The position numbers were made by a program, and so were the translations under genes. Shown in pieces: positions 42,252-51,094 of a DNA stretch of 62,468 nucleotides (its first letter is position 1; every line of letters begins with the position of its first letter). The notes below the pieces were generated by a model. It worked only from the letters and a program-made list of their open reading frames with translations, did not search any database and was not told the DNA's origin. The stretch comes from Hyphomicrobiales bacterium (GTDB lineage Bacteria; Pseudomonadota; Alphaproteobacteria; Rhizobiales; Rhizobiaceae): contig RXJA01000076.1 of the NCBI GenBank assembly GCA_003963455.1, positions 1 through 62,468 on the forward strand, read 5' to 3'.

Positions 42252-43649
42252 TTAGTGATTGCTATGGGAGGAATTGACGCCGGGCTTCACCACCGTGAGC
42301 TCGGTCGTCTTGGTCTTGTCGAAAGCGGGCGCAGGTATGCGATCCGCCTTCGGGGCTTGGTCGGTCCACTCATGGGAGACCGAACCCGACGGGTGCGTGA
42401 ACCAGCCGGGATCCTTGTAATCGTTGGCGGCGAGGCCCTCGCGGACCTTTACCACCGAGAACATGCCGCCCATCTCAATCGGGCCAAAAGGCCCAAAACC
42501 GGTCATCATCGGCAGCGTATTGTCTGGCAGCGGCATTTCCATCTCCCCCATATCCGCCATTCCAGAGGTGCCCATGGGCATATAGTCGGGCGCCAGCCGC
42601 CTGATCTTCTTGACCACGTCCTTTTTGTCGACTCCGATAAACGTGGCCAGTTGGTGGCCCATGGCATTCATCGTATGGTGCGACTTGTGGCAGTGGATCG
42701 CCCAGTCGCCGGGCTTGTCTGCGACAAAGTCAAAGGCGCGCATCTGGCCGACAGCGCAATCGATCGTGACTTCCGGCCAAGCGGCTGCCTCCGGTACCCA
42801 ACCACCATCCGTGCACGAGACCTTGAAGTCATAGCCATGCATGTGGATCGGATGGTTGGTCATGGTCAGGTTACCGAAACGGATGCGCACCTTGTCGCCC
42901 TTGGCCGCCACCAGGGGATCGATGCCGGGAAACACGCGCGTATTCCACGTCCACATGTTGAAATCGGTCATCTCGGCCACTCTGGGCACATAGGCGCCCG
43001 GATCGATGTCGTAGGCGGCCATCAGAAAAACGAAGTCACGGTCGACCCGCCGAAAGCTTGGATCCCGAGGATGGACGACGAAAAATCCCATCATGCCCAT
43101 CGCCATCTGCACCATTTCATCGGCATGCGGGTGATACATGAAGGTTCCGCTCTTCTGGAGTTGGAATTCATAAACGAACGTCTTCCCCACCGGGATGTGC
43201 GGCTGGGTGAGGCCGCCGACGCCGTCCATGCCGTTGGGCAGCAACTGCCCATGCCAATGGATGGTGGTGTGTTCGGGTAGCTTGTTGGTGACGAAGATGC
43301 GAACCTTGTCACCTTCCACGGCTTCGATGGTTGGGCCTGGCGACTGGCCGTTATAGCCCCACAGGTGACCCACCATGCCTGGCGAGAACTCGCGCACAAC
43401 CGGCTCTGCGACGAGATGAAATTCCTTCCAGTCGCCGTTCATGCGCCACGGCAACGTCCAGCCATTGAGCGTGACCACCGGGTTGTAGTCCGGCCCGGTT
43501 GTGGGAACCAGCGGCGGCTGCATCACCGCATCCTTCATTGTTGCCGCCTCTGGCGCCGAGGCATAGGCGGTGCGCCCGGACAGCTGGGTGGCTCCGATCA
43601 GAGACATGGCGCCGGATGCAGCAAGAAAATTGCGGCGGGAGACCGTCAT
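42252..43649 (-). CDS. Multicopper oxidase (Tat exported), five-gene operon copy 1
   Basis: A 465-residue oxidase. It has a Tat signal (MTVSRRNFLAASGAMSL) and the copper motifs HWHGQLLPNGMDGVG, YHPHADEMVQMAMGMMG, HPIHMHGYDF and HCHKSHHTMNAMGH, the last with the type-1 Cys. The extra Met/His-rich loops near the copper sites are typical of cuprous-oxidase members. AAGGAGG precedes the ATG. Its paralogue at 51625 shares the gene order and most of the sequence around the copper motifs. A role in oxidising periplasmic Cu(I) is inferred from the family and operon. Confidence 0.92.
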   Translation of the reverse strand: MTVSRRNFLAASGAMSLIGATQLSGRTAYASAPEAATMKDAVMQPPLVPTTGPDYNPVVTLNGWTLPWRMNGDWKEFHLVAEPVVREFSPGMVGHLWGYNGQSPGPTIEAVEGDKVRIFVTNKLPEHTTIHWHGQLLPNGMDGVGGLTQPHIPVGKTFVYEFQLQKSGTFMYHPHADEMVQMAMGMMGFFVVHPRDPSFRRVDRDFVFLMAAYDIDPGAYVPRVAEMTDFNMWTWNTRVFPGIDPLVAAKGDKVRIRFGNLTMTNHPIHMHGYDFKVSCTDGGWVPEAAAWPEVTIDCAVGQMRAFDFVADKPGDWAIHCHKSHHTMNAMGHQLATFIGVDKKDVVKKIRRLAPDYMPMGTSGMADMGEMEMPLPDNTLPMMTGFGPFGPIEMGGMFSVVKVREGLAANDYKDPGWFTHPSGSVSHEWTDQAPKADRIPAPAFDKTKTTELTVVKPGVNSSHSNH

Positions 43650-43667
43650 TGCTGTACCTCCTTGGGG

Positions 43668-45110
43668 TCAGTCTCGACTGGCGACGGATGCGGTCTCAAC
43701 GGCGCCTCCGCCCAGAATAGCGCTCTGGAAATCCACGCTGGCGATGAAGACGTCCCTCTGGGCGTCGATCGAGGCGAGATTGGACTCGATGCCTTCGCGT
43801 GCCGTGGTCAGAAGTTCGAAGACGTCTATCAGCATGCCGTTGTACCGGAGTTGTGTCTCATCGCTGATGGCCTTGCGCATCGGGATGACATTGTTGCGAT
43901 ACTGGCGCGCGATGTCGTTTGCAGCGCGATAAGCGAGCAGCGCTGAGCGCGCCTGCGATCGGATGTTCACCGCCTGCATGCTGAACTGGTTGACAGCCCG
44001 CATGTAGATCTCGACATTGCGGCGGCGGCTGGTTTCGCCGAAATCGAAGATCGGTATTTCAAGCTGCAGGTCAAGCACACCACCGCGCGGATGGGCTTTC
44101 TCGACCACGCCACCAACCTTGGTTCGTTCAAAATTGGCGAGGCCGGCAAGGTCGAAGACGGACACGTAGCGGGTAGCATTGGCCAGCTTCAATGAGCGCG
44201 CCAGCGCATCGAGCTCCAGCCGCGCAGCGATCAGATCGACCCGTTTTTGGATTGCCTCGACCTCGGCCTGGTCGGTGGTCTGGAGTTTTTTCGGCAGGGT
44301 CGGCAGCCGGCTCGGAATCTTGTAGGCCGTATCTGCTCCCCATGCGCCTAACTGGCGCGTCAGCGATTCAAAGGCCAGCCCGGCCTCGAGGCGCTCGGCG
44401 GCCAGCTGGTTGGATGTTTCGGCGTAGAACACGCTGGCCCGTGCTTGGTCGAGCTTGGTTGCGGCGCCGGTTTCACCGAGTTTTCGCGTCAGGTCGGCTG
44501 CCGCCTGCGCCGACAGGCGGGCTTGCTCGAGGAAGCGAACCCTCTGGCGGGCGGCAACGGCCTTGTAATAAGCCTTGCGTGTATCAGCAGCCAACCGGAA
44601 CGTAGCTTCGATGGCGCGGTAACGAGCGGCCTCGAACAGATTCTCGCCGATCTTTTTGCGTGCTGGCAAAGTCAGCAAATCGAGCACCGAGCCAGCCAGG
44701 CGCCGCTCCATCGAGAAGGCGCCCTCTGTCAGCACGCCATTGACCGAGATGACGGGATTGGGTGGCAAGCTGGCTTCGACAACATCGGCCTCGGAGATGC
44801 CCAGCGCATTGTAGTCGGCCTGCAATCCGCGGTTGTTGAACAGAGCGACCTGAACGGCTGTGTCCGCCGTAAGCGGCTTGGCGAGGTTGGCCTTGGCGCG
44901 ATCGGCGACGATGGCGCTATCGGCCGGAGTGGCAACCTTGGCGGCTTGTGCTCCGATCGCAGACGCGACCTCGGCGCGGACAGGGGCCATGCCGCCATCC
45001 TTGCTGAAGCTGACGCACCCTGTCAGCGTCAAAACCAGGAGGCTGACGCCGCCAAGCCTGATCGGCAGGCTCGGCGTCGGTAGCAAGCGCCGGGGCATCA
45101 ACGACTTCAC
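43668..45110 (-). CDS. TolC-like outer-membrane efflux lipoprotein, copy 1
   Basis: A 480-residue outer-membrane factor with a lipoprotein signal: GVSLLVLTLTGCVSFSKDG, with the lipobox Cys after LTLTG. The body is long helices of the OEP/TolC fold (VQVALFNNRGLQADYNALG, ARYVSVFDLAGLANFERT not altered, YRNNVIPMRKAISDETQLRY). It should form the outer channel for the CusAB pump. The GTG start overlaps the lipoprotein stop upstream (GTGA) and has AAGGAGG. A second copy is at 53001. Confidence 0.88.
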   Translation of the reverse strand: MKSLMPRRLLPTPSLPIRLGGVSLLVLTLTGCVSFSKDGGMAPVRAEVASAIGAQAAKVATPADSAIVADRAKANLAKPLTADTAVQVALFNNRGLQADYNALGISEADVVEASLPPNPVISVNGVLTEGAFSMERRLAGSVLDLLTLPARKKIGENLFEAARYRAIEATFRLAADTRKAYYKAVAARQRVRFLEQARLSAQAAADLTRKLGETGAATKLDQARASVFYAETSNQLAAERLEAGLAFESLTRQLGAWGADTAYKIPSRLPTLPKKLQTTDQAEVEAIQKRVDLIAARLELDALARSLKLANATRYVSVFDLAGLANFERTKVGGVVEKAHPRGGVLDLQLEIPIFDFGETSRRRNVEIYMRAVNQFSMQAVNIRSQARSALLAYRAANDIARQYRNNVIPMRKAISDETQLRYNGMLIDVFELLTTAREGIESNLASIDAQRDVFIASVDFQSAILGGGAVETASVASRD

Positions 45111-45325
45111 TTGCCGTCCTCCTTGGGAGCAACCTGGTCATTGCTCTCGACCCAGTTTTTGGGCGAGACCGGGTGGTAGCCAGCCGTCCCTTCGAGCACT
45201 GGCACATAACGCGCCACCGGCACAGGCGCATGACTATTGGCCGGCGCGAGCATTGCTTCGACATTCGGCAGCGCCGAACAGGCGGACAGCAAGGCGGCCG
45301 TGGTCGCGGCGACAAAGACCTTCAT
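45107..45325 (-). CDS. Small lipoprotein, five-gene operon copy 1
   Basis: A 72-residue protein from the ATG at 45325 (GAGG upstream). The signal MKVFVAATTAALLSACSALP has a lipobox LSAC. The mature part ends with YHPVSPKNWVESNDQVAPKEDGK; copy 2 at 54455 has the parallel YHSREPVDPQNWRRLNNELSPT, so the block (S/D)PxNW is the conserved core. Function unknown; it always precedes the TolC gene here, overlapping it by four bases, and may be an accessory of the outer channel. Confidence 0.8.
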   Translation of the reverse strand: MKVFVAATTAALLSACSALPNVEAMLAPANSHAPVPVARYVPVLEGTAGYHPVSPKNWVESNDQVAPKEDGK

Positions 45326-45535
45326 AAGGTACCTCGAGGGTAAGAGAACGAGATCGGACGAAGGCATGGGCCTGAAGAACGCGAGCGCGTCCTCGGTCAA
45401 CGCCATGGATTGGCGTGCCGACGGCGCGGCGAACAGTGTCGCGCTAGCACTTGGTGCGCGTCTTCCGGCTCATGCCAGAAGCACCGTGCCAAGGGCTACG
45501 TGTTGCGCCAAAGGAGTTCGTGCAGCCGCTTTTCA

Positions 45536-45592
45536 CTAGAAGGAAACCCCGAGACCGAGCGTGAATTGTGTAGTGATTTTGCGATTTAGAAG
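45536..45592 (-). pseudogene. 3' remnant of an outer-membrane beta-barrel gene
   Basis: On the minus strand the frame reads LLNRKITTQFTLGLGVSF and stops, with an in-frame stop just upstream. Ending in a final beta-strand with a terminal Phe is the hallmark of outer-membrane barrel proteins. It lies between the CopR-type box at 45630 and the lipoprotein gene, so a barrel gene was probably deleted from the head of this operon. Confidence 0.45.
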
Positions 45593-45629
45593 TACTATTG
45601 ACTATAGAACGGCGTCAAAAGGAATTTAC

Positions 45630-45643
45630 TTACATATTTGTAA
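45630..45643. promoter_or_regulatory. CopR-type box upstream of five-gene operon copy 1
   Basis: TTACA-TATT-TGTAA, a perfect palindrome. It lies about 305 bases before the lipoprotein start, with a barrel-gene scar in between. Confidence 0.65.
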
Positions 45644-45907
45644 ATGTCATCTCAATAGGTGTGCGCGGTAGATTGATCGGCTTTGCTCAACGCCATAGCG
45701 GCCGCGCCAGACGAGATGGCAGGGCTTTCTTCCCGCGGGCGCATATCTTTTAGCAGGCAGGCTGCCACGCCCCCCCCCGGTTGCGACCTGGCAATTGCAT
45801 AATGCCCAGGAATCGCCGCCAGTCCAATCGCCAGATCTGGCGAGCCGACACAGAGACAGGCAGCCGGAAGAGCTTCATCGGCAAGTCGTTTCAAGGAGGT
45901 GCGAGAA

Positions 45908-45922
45908 TCACAAAGATGTAAT
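45908..45922 (+). promoter_or_regulatory. CopR-type box before the small exported protein at 46008
   Basis: TCACA-AAGA-TGTAAT fits TNACA-N4-TGTNAT exactly and lies 86 bases upstream of the ATG. Confidence 0.6.
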
Positions 45923-46007
45923 CTTTGCGGAAAACGCCTGTGAGTTTGATCCTGTAGCTTCCAGTTGCTGGCGCCGAAATGCCGGCTTATCGAAAAAAGG
46001 ACCAAAA

Positions 46008-46292
46008 ATGAAAAATATCATTGGATATAGCCTTGTCATTGTCGCGGCTTTGACATCGGTCAGCTTCGCTAACAGTGGTTCTGCGCCGTCGGATTCCGCA
46101 ATCGACAGGATCTTGCATGGCCATGGATCAAGCGGTGAAGTGGCGGTTCCGGCATCCAATGGGGACGTCTCCTACAAAGTTCTGGAGAATGGAACTATCC
46201 AGAAGATCAACCGCCGCTACAACACCGTCGAAACCGTCAACCCGCATTGGCCGTCGAGCGCTAGCACTCGGCCTAGCTGGGTTGGTCGATAG
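46008..46292 (+). CDS. Small exported protein, unknown function
   Basis: A 94-residue protein from the ATG at 46008 (AAAAAGG upstream; the frame extends to 45795 without support). Signal peptide MKNIIGYSLVIVAALTSVSFA, then a short mature part with HGHGSSGEVAVPASNGDVS and YKVLENGTIQKINRRYNTV. No cysteines. The HGHG pair is the only possible metal site. Context and the CopR-type box suggest copper induction. Confidence 0.68.
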   Translation: MKNIIGYSLVIVAALTSVSFANSGSAPSDSAIDRILHGHGSSGEVAVPASNGDVSYKVLENGTIQKINRRYNTVETVNPHWPSSASTRPSWVGR

Positions 46293-46967
46293 GAGTTTCC
46301 GAACAACTGAATGTTCTCCCGGGCCATAGGCTTGCGGGGAGCCTGCAGTCTATCTGGATGGGGTGTGAACCGGTCAACTTCGCCGTTGGTTCAACCCCGC
46401 TGGGCCGGTTTCACGCAAACAATGCAGGAGGGCCGCGCTCATCTGCGCCGCATTTTTGGTGTTCTGGTGCCATCACAGGGCAGAGTGCGCCTGGCAAATA
46501 GTTTGCCGGGCAAAAGCCTGGTGCGCGGCGCTCCCGCGGCCGACCGTACTGCGTCACTTTGCCTTGATTATGAACGAGAATCGGCCAATCTGCCGGCCAA
46601 AATTCAACACAGTTGAGAAAGAGGTTGCGGACGCTCTCGGCATTGCCGAATTCATTGCAAATTTCAGTGAAGGAAGAAGACTTGTGCGGGAAAATGCTTA
46701 GCCAATGCGGGCGTGTGAGATGCTGGCTGCTAGGTGTCCGGATGTCTGGAACCCATGGTCCGTCCTCTGCCCAGCAATCTCTGCTATGGGTGCTTCCGGG
46801 GCTGCCCGAAGCAGAGCCGGAATAAGCCCGCTCCCTTGATCGGCGTCGAGTGGGAATACCCACCGATAGAGAATTATCATTGAGACACCGTTCCGCGTCA
46901 GGCGCAACGAGCAGGAACCATAGAGGTCATCAACGCTTGATCCCAAGCTAGATGAGAGCATTCAATA
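46293..46967. other. Gap before the two-component system
   Basis: About 675 bases with no gene I can support. Short frames exist in several phases, the most gene-like being a 43-codon frame from 46570 (MNENRPICRPKFNTVEKEV...), but it has no ribosome binding site or family. No CopR-type box was found before copR. Confidence 0.45.
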
Positions 46968-47645
46968 ATGAGAGTTTTACTGGTTGAGGACGACAAAGAG
47001 ATCTCACAATACATAGAAACGGCGTTGAAATCTTCCGGACACGTGGTCGATGTCATTCGAAATGGGCAGGATGCGCTGCTCGTCGGTCTGCAAGAGCGTT
47101 TCGACGTCGCGATCGTGGATAGAATGCTTCCGGGTCTGGACGGATTGTCGCTGTTGAGGGGGCTGCGCGGCGCCGGCGCCAAGGTGCCAGTCATCTTCCT
47201 GACGTCCATGGGTGGCGTCCACGATCGAGTCGAAGGTTTGGAGGCCGGGGCCGATGACTATCTCGTCAAGCCTTTCGCTTTTTCAGAGCTTCTGGCGCGC
47301 ATCAACGCGTTGGGACGGCGGCCCCCGATCGCCCCCGAAAAGGCAAAGTTGAAGGTGGCCGACCTCGAGTTGGACCTGTTTACTCGCCTCGCCAGCCGCG
47401 ACGGGATCGTGATTGAATTGCTGCCTCGAGAGTTTGCGCTGCTGGAACTATTGATGCGCAATGAGGGTCGCGTCCTCACCAAGACCATGCTGCTGGAGCG
47501 AATCTGGAATTTTAACTTCGATCCCCAAAGCACTGTGGTGGAAACGCATATCAGCCGGCTGCGCGCCAAGATCGACAAGCCCTTCGCTGTACCGCTCCTG
47601 CACAACACGCGTAACACTGGCTACAGCATCCATGGTCAGCGTTAG
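46968..47645 (+). CDS. OmpR/CopR-family response regulator
   Basis: A 225-residue regulator. The receiver domain has the acidic pocket VEDDKE, phospho-acceptor D51 (AIVDRMLPGLDG), the Thr/Ser switch FLTSMGG and K101 (YLVKPFAF). The C-terminal winged helix has ELLPREFALLELLMRNEGRVLTK and TVVETHISRLRAKIDKPF. CopR/CusR-type regulators bind TNACA-N4-TGTNA sites, several of which are nearby, so I infer control of the periplasmic copper genes. The histidine kinase gene overlaps its 3' end by 14 bases. Confidence 0.9.
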   Translation: MRVLLVEDDKEISQYIETALKSSGHVVDVIRNGQDALLVGLQERFDVAIVDRMLPGLDGLSLLRGLRGAGAKVPVIFLTSMGGVHDRVEGLEAGADDYLVKPFAFSELLARINALGRRPPIAPEKAKLKVADLELDLFTRLASRDGIVIELLPREFALLELLMRNEGRVLTKTMLLERIWNFNFDPQSTVVETHISRLRAKIDKPFAVPLLHNTRNTGYSIHGQR

Positions 47646-48984
47646 CCTCACGCGGAGTACGTCGATCCGGCTTGCCGCGTTCTATATCTGCCTGTTCCTA
47701 GTTTCATTCTTTGGAGCCAACGCCCTCGCCTACAATCTGGTCGCTTCCTATCTTTATGAGCGTCTGGATTCCAACGTGATGGAGCGCTTTCGGGAGATAT
47801 CGTCCGCCTATGAGGTCAAAGGTATCGACGGTGCGATCGCCATGATTAGCAGCCACAGCCCCGCGATCACAGGACGGGAGACGATCTATACCTTAAGGGA
47901 CCCAGAGAACGAACTGCTTATTGGAAATGTCGACCTGACTGACATACGGCCTGGCTTCTCGACCCGTGCCCCGACAAGCCATGAAGCGACACTAAAGAAC
48001 TACCGCCTCTACAGATCGGCCCTTGGCATCTACGACTTGACCGTAGGGGTAAGCTATGACGATACGAACCATTTGCGCAGGATCGCGCTCGTTAGTTTCG
48101 GATTGGCGACCGCGATCGTGCTTGCGGTCGGGCTCGGAGCGGCAGCCGTGCTGGCCTCTCGCATGCGCCGGCGCATCAGCATGCTGTCGGATACAATGAA
48201 GGCTGTCGGCGCGGGCCAACTCTCGACGCGTTTGCCGGTTTCGTCACGCCGAGACGACATCGACACTCTTGCGGTCGAGATCAATGTGGCGCTCGTCCAG
48301 CTTCAGGCCAGCGTTTCGGCCATGACGCAGGTTACCACCGACATCGCGCATGACCTCAAAACGCCGATCGGACGATTGTTTCTGGTTTTGGATGCAGCCT
48401 CAGAGAAGGACGATCTGGCTTCCGTGAAGCCACTGATCGAAAAGGCAATGAACGAAATCAGCAACATTACTGCCACTTTTGAAGGTTTGTTGCGGATTTC
48501 TCAGATTGAATCTGGCGTTCGCGGCTCGCGCTTCACCAAGCTGGATTTAACCAACCTTCTGTCCGAAATATTCGGCATCTACCGAGATATTGTGGAGGAC
48601 GCCGAGCGATCGCTGACTTTTGTCCCGACACATCAGTCTGCGTACATCTTTGGCGACGGTGATCTGCTGAAACAGATGTGTGTGAACCTTATTGTCAATG
48701 CAATGCGTCATACGCGGAGCGGAGCCTCGATTGTGGTAGCAACGTCCAGTGATTCCAGACAAAGCACAATCGTCATCTCAGACGATGGCCCCGGCATCCC
48801 AGAAGAAGAGCGCTCTAATGTGTTCAAGCGCTTCTACAGACTTGAGAAGAGCAGAACAACCGAAGGAACAGGGTTGGGGTTGAGCCTTGTCAAGGCCATT
48901 TGCGATCTGCATGGTGCAACGGTGTCGCTAGGCGACAACAAGCCTGGCCTGATTGTCCAGATAGACTTTCCGGTACTACGTTAA
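47632..48984 (+). CDS. CopS/CusS-like sensor histidine kinase
   Basis: A 450-residue kinase from the ATG at 47632 (MVSVSLTRSTSIRL). It has two membrane segments (LAAFYICLFLVSFFGANALAY and LVSFGLATAIVLAVGLGAAAVLA) around a periplasmic sensor domain of about 130 residues, a HAMP linker, the phosphorylated H240 in DIAHDLKTPIGRL, the N-box NLIVNAMRH, and the G-boxes DDGPGIPEEE and GTGLGLSLV. It is smaller in its sensor part than E. coli CusS. It overlaps the regulator gene, so the two are co-translated. Copper sensing is inferred from genome context, not from visible ligands. Confidence 0.9.
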   Translation: MVSVSLTRSTSIRLAAFYICLFLVSFFGANALAYNLVASYLYERLDSNVMERFREISSAYEVKGIDGAIAMISSHSPAITGRETIYTLRDPENELLIGNVDLTDIRPGFSTRAPTSHEATLKNYRLYRSALGIYDLTVGVSYDDTNHLRRIALVSFGLATAIVLAVGLGAAAVLASRMRRRISMLSDTMKAVGAGQLSTRLPVSSRRDDIDTLAVEINVALVQLQASVSAMTQVTTDIAHDLKTPIGRLFLVLDAASEKDDLASVKPLIEKAMNEISNITATFEGLLRISQIESGVRGSRFTKLDLTNLLSEIFGIYRDIVEDAERSLTFVPTHQSAYIFGDGDLLKQMCVNLIVNAMRHTRSGASIVVATSSDSRQSTIVISDDGPGIPEEERSNVFKRFYRLEKSRTTEGTGLGLSLVKAICDLHGATVSLGDNKPGLIVQIDFPVLR

Positions 48985-49048
48985 TTGGGCCCAAAAAAGC
49001 TCCGCCCGCGGAGGTCAGACGCGGGCGGATAATATTTGCAGCAGTGTA

Positions 49049-49064
49049 TTTACCAATTTGCAAA
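49049..49064. promoter_or_regulatory. CopR-type box, degenerate
   Basis: TTTACC-AATT-TGCAAA, two mismatches from the TTACA-N4-TGTAA form of the other sites. Confidence 0.4.
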
Positions 49065-49125
49065 TGCACTGCCCTTGAGACAAGATTTCACTACATTGCT
49101 ATCCTCAACTCTGGTTGAGATGAGA

Positions 49126-49141
49126 TTTACAAATATGTAAA
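49126..49141. promoter_or_regulatory. CopR-type box upstream of porin
   Basis: TTTACA-AATA-TGTAAA, a perfect 6+6 palindrome with a 4-base spacer. Confidence 0.68.
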
Positions 49142-49402
49142 CTTCGCCTTTTCGGATCAATGTTGCTGTGGTAACCTGCCTCCCCTGCGTGACTGCTCGC
49201 ATGCAGGCGCATGGATGGCTGAAAAAGCTGCAAGACCGGGCCACCGTCGACAGTATCCAATAGAATGCGCTGGGTTAGCCGCCGAAGAGCGCTGAATTCT
49301 AATCGGCGCGGCGGATCATCCATAATTCCCGGACGCAGGGCGCGTTCAGAAATGTGACCGTTTTGCAACAGCTTACAGGCAGCAGCAGTTGCCGCTCGCA
49401 CT

Positions 49403-49418
49403 CTTACAGATATGTAAA
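49403..49418. promoter_or_regulatory. CopR-type box closest to porin
   Basis: CTTACA-GATA-TGTAAA; the inner TTACA/TGTAA arms are perfect. About 95 bases before the porin ATG, a suitable distance for activation. Confidence 0.65.
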
Positions 49419-49512
49419 TCCCGCGTTCGCCTCAAGCAAATCTCGTACCCCCTGATCAATTCGACCGGACCAATAAACGGTGCGGCGAAACCCTAATTGA
49501 CGAAGGTGGGAA

Positions 49513-50574
49513 ATGAGAAAGTCGTTATTTGCTACTGTCCTTGCTGTGCCGACTCTAACCTATGGCGGCGCCAATGCCGCCGACGCGGTGGTCGTAGCGG
49601 AGCCAGAACCCGCCGAATACGTTCGCGTCTGCGACGTGTTTGGAACGGGTTTCTTCTATATACCCGGGACGGAAACCTGTATGCGCGTCGGCGGCTACGT
49701 CCGCTATGATATTGGTGTCGGCCAAAACCTCGGATCAGATGTCGATGGCGACGGGCTCGGCGACACTTATTACAAGCGGGCTCGCTTTGCGTTACAAACC
49801 GACGCTCGCTCCCAGACCGAACTGGGAACATTACGAGCTTATGCTCAGATCAATTTTGATCGCGATACCGGTGGCGCCATCTGGAGCTACAATGCATCTC
49901 CTACGCCGGCCGACCAGCTCTACATAAATCACGTATACATAGACTTGGGTGGTTTTCGAGTTGGGATGACTGATTCCGTCTTTAGCACTTTTACGGATTA
50001 TGCTGGAAACGTCATCAACGACTGGGAACTCGGCTACGGCCCGTTCCGCACGGAGCAGATTTCATACACTTATACAGGTACCAACGGTTTCGCCGCGACG
50101 TTCGCAGTTGAACAGGGTGCCGGTTCTTACACGATCGACAGCTACATGCCACATGTCGTCGCCGGCGCATCACTCACCCAGGGCTGGGGCAAGATTGCCG
50201 TTGTCGCAGGCTATGACAGCGTCAACGAGACCTGGGCCGGCAAAGCCAGAATTGACGTGAAAGCCTCGGATACCTTTTCTCTCTTTGCGATGGCTGGCTA
50301 CAAACCAAACAAGAGCGTGCCAAACTATTACGGCAACTGGGGCGGCTCATGGGCCCTATGGGCTGGCGGCACCGTGAAGGTGACCGACAGGGCGAATGCC
50401 AATTTACAAATCGCCTATGACGACAATAAGGAAATCCTCGCAGTTGCGAACGTCGACTACACAGTTGTTCCCGGCTTGGTGGTTACCCCGGAACTGGTCT
50501 ACACTCATATTTCCGGCATCGCCAACGGCAAGAGGTCGATAGGCGGATTCCTTCGTTTCCAGCGATCATTCTGA
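49513..50574 (+). CDS. Outer-membrane porin, Rhizobiales Omp2b-type
   Basis: A 353-residue porin with signal peptide MRKSLFATVLAVPTLTYGGANA and the family hallmark VRVCDVFGTGFFYIPGTETCMRVGGYVRYD, whose two Cys likely pair. The rest is beta-strand-rich (YKRARFALQTDARSQTELGT, FRVGMTDSVFSTFTDYAG) and the last residues are LRFQRSF with the terminal Phe. GAAGGTGGGAA precedes the ATG. The family forms trimeric diffusion pores. Its position next to the two-component system and behind CopR-type boxes suggests that its expression responds to metal, perhaps changing outer-membrane entry of copper. Confidence 0.93.
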   Translation: MRKSLFATVLAVPTLTYGGANAADAVVVAEPEPAEYVRVCDVFGTGFFYIPGTETCMRVGGYVRYDIGVGQNLGSDVDGDGLGDTYYKRARFALQTDARSQTELGTLRAYAQINFDRDTGGAIWSYNASPTPADQLYINHVYIDLGGFRVGMTDSVFSTFTDYAGNVINDWELGYGPFRTEQISYTYTGTNGFAATFAVEQGAGSYTIDSYMPHVVAGASLTQGWGKIAVVAGYDSVNETWAGKARIDVKASDTFSLFAMAGYKPNKSVPNYYGNWGGSWALWAGGTVKVTDRANANLQIAYDDNKEILAVANVDYTVVPGLVVTPELVYTHISGIANGKRSIGGFLRFQRSF

Positions 50575-50591
50575 GCCCACAATCGCAATCA

Positions 50592-50625
50592 GGCGTCGTG
50601 GGCATCGCTTCCACGGCGCCTTCTT
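50592..50625 (+). terminator. Terminator-like hairpin after porin
   Basis: Stem GGCGTCGTGG / CCACGGCGCC (one G-T pair), 9-base loop, followed by TTCTTA; 18 bases after the porin stop. Confidence 0.55.
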
Positions 50626-50783
50626 AGCACGGGCGATTCACAAGTTCACAGCTTCCAAAATCCATGCACAAAATCCTATGACGTATGCGCCGCAGGAATC
50701 TCCTGTGGAATTGGAGCGATGGACGACTAAGCCCGCTCGACAGGGGCTGCGGGTCGAATCAGCCCGCAGCCACTGGTTCCGGA

Positions 50784-51068
50784 TCACTTGATGCCGGTGA
50801 CTGTGATGCGTCCGTTGACGCGGTTAGCCGTAAATTCGATCGCCTGGCCCGATTTCACCTTCTTCAGCATGCCGTCTTCCGCGACGACGAACACCATCGT
50901 CATCGTGGGCATGTCGAGATTGGTCAGCGCCTCATGTTTGATCGTCAGCTTTTTCTGTTTGGCGTCGACCTTGAGGACTTCGCCCTTCACGTATTCCTGC
51001 GCCAGAGCGCTCCCGCCAATAGCGAGTGTGAGCGCGAGCGTGGAGAGGACTTTTACCAGTAGTGTCAC
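50784..51068 (-). CDS. cusF: CusF-family periplasmic copper-binding protein, copy 2
   Basis: A 94-residue CusF-type protein starting at a GTG with AAAGGAAG upstream. After the signal peptide: EYVKGEVLKVDAKQKKLTIK, NLDMPTMTMVFVV (Met pair) and RVNGRITVTGIK. It parallels copy 1 at 41466 in length and position as last gene of the second five-gene operon, but the DNA has diverged. It carries Cu(I), presumably to CusB. Confidence 0.93.
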   Translation of the reverse strand: MTLLVKVLSTLALTLAIGGSALAQEYVKGEVLKVDAKQKKLTIKHEALTNLDMPTMTMVFVVAEDGMLKKVKSGQAIEFTANRVNGRITVTGIK

Positions 51069-51094
51069 GATTGCTTCCTTTGCTTTCTTCGAAC

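Larger units (their letters stand above)
45326..46007. other. Regulatory region between operon copy 1 and the small exported protein
   Basis: About 680 bases with no intact gene. It holds the barrel remnant (45536-45592), a CopR-type box at 45630 and another at 45908, and a C-run at 45770-45779. AT-rich around 45560-45660, as expected for promoters. Confidence 0.6.
48985..49512. other. Porin promoter region with three CopR-type boxes
   Basis: About 528 bases without a gene. It holds palindromes at 49049-49064 (degenerate), 49126-49141 and 49403-49418, the last about 95 bases before the porin start. More AT-rich than its surroundings. Confidence 0.65.

Noticed and set aside
42006..43280. 424-codon frame opposite the multicopper oxidase
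   Set aside because: Antisense shadow; the paralogous copy shows a similar artefact at 52033-52965.
45770..45779. Run of C residues as a slippage or phase-variation site
   Set aside because: It lies in a non-coding gap with no frame it could switch.
50745..50773. Hairpin GGCTGCGGG/CCCGCAGCC downstream of cusF copy 2 as a terminator
   Set aside because: Good stem but no T-run on the minus strand; left out of the feature list as unproven.
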